A stretch of DNA of 64,000 bases from Anaeramoeba flamelloides (lineage: Eukaryota; Metamonada; Anaeramoebidae): assembly GCA_027625915.1 (NCBI GenBank), contig JANTQA010000057.1, positions 11,470,001-11,534,000 on the forward strand, read 5' to 3'. Positions 61,406 through 64,000 of this stretch are shown here, in pieces (the first letter of the stretch is position 1; each line of letters opens with the position of its first letter). Below the pieces are notes generated by a model. It was given only the letters and a program-made list of their open reading frames with translations, was not told the DNA's origin and searched no databases. A program made the translations under genes and the position numbers.

Positions 61406-63239
61406 TTCAAAGATAGTCTATTTTTTCTGAAAAGTTGGAAGTTTTAAAAATTAAAAAATGAAAATACGAATTCCATCAAACTGATATCCTGACAAATTTT
61501 ACCAGTCGTCATTTTGTTTTAAATTAGGTCATAATTTAATCAATTTTTTGGAATATCTGTCTTTAAATCGGATAACAAAGATTCTTTACCAAACCTTTTT
61601 TAAATATAAAAAATATGTGCTTGAGAATTACCACTTTTTTGTGAAACCAAATCCCCCATGATGTGTCATTAATTGTTCTGAAAATAAACAATTTTTATTA
61701 TTTTTCTAATTATTGATCAAATTTAATAAATTAATCGATCGAGAAAAGCTCATAATAAAGCAATGATCGTATTTAAATTGGATTTAAAGACATTTTTTTT
61801 GTGTTTACGAAGGATTCCTCTTAACATGAATTTTATTTGTTTAACAGAATATTGATAGATCAAAGATCTTTGGGTTACGAGTTTTAAGATTCATTTCTTT
61901 TCATTAACTGCAATTTGACAAATTTTTCTTTTTAATGAAGATTTAGACCAAGACAATATTCTCATACTCAAACAGAAGTCCTTTAATGGAAAATTGAAAC
62001 CACTTTTGTTCAAATACTTTACTCAACAAAGGATAAATCAAAATAAGGCATAGTTTTTTTAATTTATTCGGATTTAAATTTTTCGATAATACAAAAAAAA
62101 CTTTTTTTAACAGTTTTTTAAATATTAAATTTTGAACTTTTGTGGATTTTTTACCCGTTTGTATATTTTGTGTTTTAGTGTTTGCCCTTAATTGTCTTCA
62201 GATCTTTAATTCTATTTGGCAATAATTATTAACTTTAGAAACAAACTATTTTTTGAAAATTAAAAACTTTTCTCATTATTTTCTTTTTATTTTGCCCAGT
62301 TTTTATTTGAAAATCAGCAATGACAACTTCGTTTTCTGTACAATTTTAGAAACCTCTTTTTTAACAATAGCAAGATCTAATTTTTTTTGGTGGATGGTAA
62401 AGAACCAACAAATTATTCTCATTTTTAAAACAACCATTTTTGAAAGGTGATCAAAATTACCTTAAAATCAAAAAGCCTTTTTTATCTAGAAGGACATAAC
62501 TAATTGAGACTTTATCTTGGACCATTCTGAAAAATATCGCCCAAGTTCTAAAACAATTACATCAAATTATGTCAATTGTGACGTTATCTCAAAGTTTAAT
62601 AAGGAATCCAATAAAATTGCAAAATGGTTTTGTAAAAGATCTTTTGATTTTTTAATAGGTAATAATTAGTCAATTAAGTTGTTATTGAAATAAAAATTTT
62701 GTATTTAAGATTATTTTGCAAAAAACAGTATTAATTCATGTTAGAGATAAAAGCGAATAAACCCATTGAAGGAAAACAACTTTTAAATAAGAAAAAGAGC
62801 TTTTTAAATAAATTTTGCAAAAGAATTATTTACATACTAACAAAATAAATAGTAATTGTTATAGTAAAAGAATGGAAGAACAAGATCTTTTTTTGAGATC
62901 TTTATGAGAAAATAATTAACTTTTACAAATTTTTGTTTATTTCTCACAATTTTCCAAACTAAAGTATTTGAAATTTAATCAAACTTTTACCATAATTCAA
63001 GATCTAACCACAAAAACCCATTTGAATCTGGTCAGAGTATATAATAGATAAATTTTTCTCTTCCTATGCCCAAATCTAAAAAAAAACAAAAGTTAAATTA
63101 GAGTAATGGGTTAGAGGTTGGCGGCATGGTATATTTACCCGACTATAATTTTTTTTAAAAAAGAGTGATAAAATAGTTGTACAAATTCACTCAATAAAAG
63201 TATTCAAAAACTTCTTGTATCCCATTTTCCAAGCTGCAC
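61406..63239. other. Region upstream of the coiled-coil gene
   Basis: About 1.8 kb, AT-rich. A short open stretch at about 62511-62665 (+) reads HSEKYRPSSKTITSNYVN and on to AKWFCKRSFDFLIG. It is somewhat protein-like but was not recognised and may belong to mobile DNA. No other feature was seen. Confidence 0.4.
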
Positions 63240-63725
63240 TAACAAAAAAAAACTGATACAGAGAGCATAAAATCATGTATCCAAAAATTAAAATCGATGT
63301 TTCAAATAAAAACCTTGCTTCTTATTTATTTAAAACTCAAAAATATTTGAGTTATCCGTCAAGTTCAACAATTCTAAAATTCAGATCGTTTACTAACCGC
63401 TTAAATAGATATTACTATTTAATTAATAAAAATTCAAATAAATTTTGTCCTTTATGTTCAAAATATGAACAAAAGGAAATTATAGAAAATATTGATCAAT
63501 TTTTATGAGTCTGTCCTTCCTATGAAAAAGGTAGATTAATGTTTTATAACAAATTAAAAAAAATAAATCTTAATGAACTAATTTCAAATCAAGACAGTTT
63601 GAAATTATTTTCATTAATTAATAATCGTGAAATCTATGATTTTACGCTTAAATTTCTGAAAGGGAATTTAAGTACTAGGGCACTTAGAGTGTAATCTACA
63701 CTTCTTCAATAATAAAAAAAAAAAA
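63240..63725 (+). mobile_element. LINE 3' fragment, C-terminal region and A-rich tail
   Basis: It translates as SSSTILKFRSFTNRLNRYYY, FCPLC and, after an in-frame TGA, VCPSYEKGR: the Cys-rich C-terminal pattern found after the reverse transcriptase of many LINEs. It then runs to FLKGNLSTRALRV, stop and an A-rich tail at about 63712-63724. The 5' side is truncated, with no reverse transcriptase in view. It matches the LINE at 16740-18190 and the tail fragment at 49387-49465. A dead copy. Confidence 0.6.
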
Positions 63726-64000
63726 CCCTTGTTTTTTTCTAATTCTTGTTGGAATAGAACCTTAAATTTGAAATTTCAAGCGTAAAAATAAGATATAATT
63801 GGTTTTGAATTCTGATACCTTATTTTTTCAAGAAAATTTTGATATTAAAATTGAATTAGTTTAAAATTTTTTGTATTTTTTCTAATTTCTGATTTTTTTT
63901 TTTATTTTTTTTGATGTTTCAAATTTTTAAAACAATTAAAAAAACTTTAAAAATAATTGAAAATAAACATTAAATCATTTATTTCAAAGAATAATTTAAT
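63726..64000. other. Right-end AT-rich sequence
   Basis: Nothing recognisable. Confidence 0.5.

Noticed and set aside
1-64000. tRNA, rRNA, CRISPR, LTR retroelement, Polinton or toxin gene
   Set aside because: I looked for these by eye on both strands and found no supporting sequence. A covariance-model scan would be needed to exclude a diverged tRNA.

Overview
The window is about 80% A+T nuclear DNA of a unicellular eukaryote. Spliceosomal introns, standard-code ORFs, Asn tracts written with AAT/AAC, long Lys/Glu tracts, a BEACH protein, a multidomain RasGAP and Rab GDI all point to an amoeboid protist. An Anaeramoeba-like or dictyostelid-like lineage would fit, but the sequence alone does not settle it. 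No bacterial operon, rRNA, tRNA, CRISPR array, LTR element, Polinton or toxin gene was recognised.

Gene order: a giant BEACH-family gene (-, 9707 to 687, continuing past the left edge); a PIG-P gene with a guanylate-binding-protein-like N-terminal extension and a 4.0-kb intron (+, 13657-18937); a roughly 3,066-residue SH3/PH/RasGAP protein (+, 22334-31673); Iwr1 (+, 33760-35187); a very basic FG-repeat, nucleoporin-like protein (+, 39490-42702); a small Cys-containing two-exon gene (-, 43432-44315); a four-exon PQ-loop membrane protein (-, 45385-49300); Rab GDI (+, 51685-53333); a two-exon coiled-coil protein (-, 56728-61405); and LINE debris at the right end. I rebuilt the multi-exon models by hand. 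In each complete multi-exon model the exon lengths sum to a multiple of three, and in the family-assigned ones the joins restore family motifs. The exception is the BEACH gene, which needs one single-base frame change in an A8 run.

The genes are not an operon or pathway. They are ordinary housekeeping and signalling genes: membrane traffic (BEACH, GDI), GPI-anchor synthesis (PIG-P), Ras signalling (RasGAP), nuclear transport (Iwr1 and the FG protein) and probable lysosomal transport (PQ-loop).

Between and inside them lies repeat-rich DNA: two related arrays of hairpins separated by CCTAACGG-type spacers; two copies of a 0.7-kb CACTA-like nonautonomous transposon; several small terminal-inverted-repeat families; three ends of one LINE family; a 170-bp-arm inverted repeat beside GDI; and a strong 21-bp hairpin. 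The most notable points are the PIG-P fusion, the hairpin arrays, the six-fold PH/helical/SH3 RasGAP, the basic FG-repeat protein, and splice sites that often use GTTTGT donors and AAAG acceptors with no pyrimidine tract.
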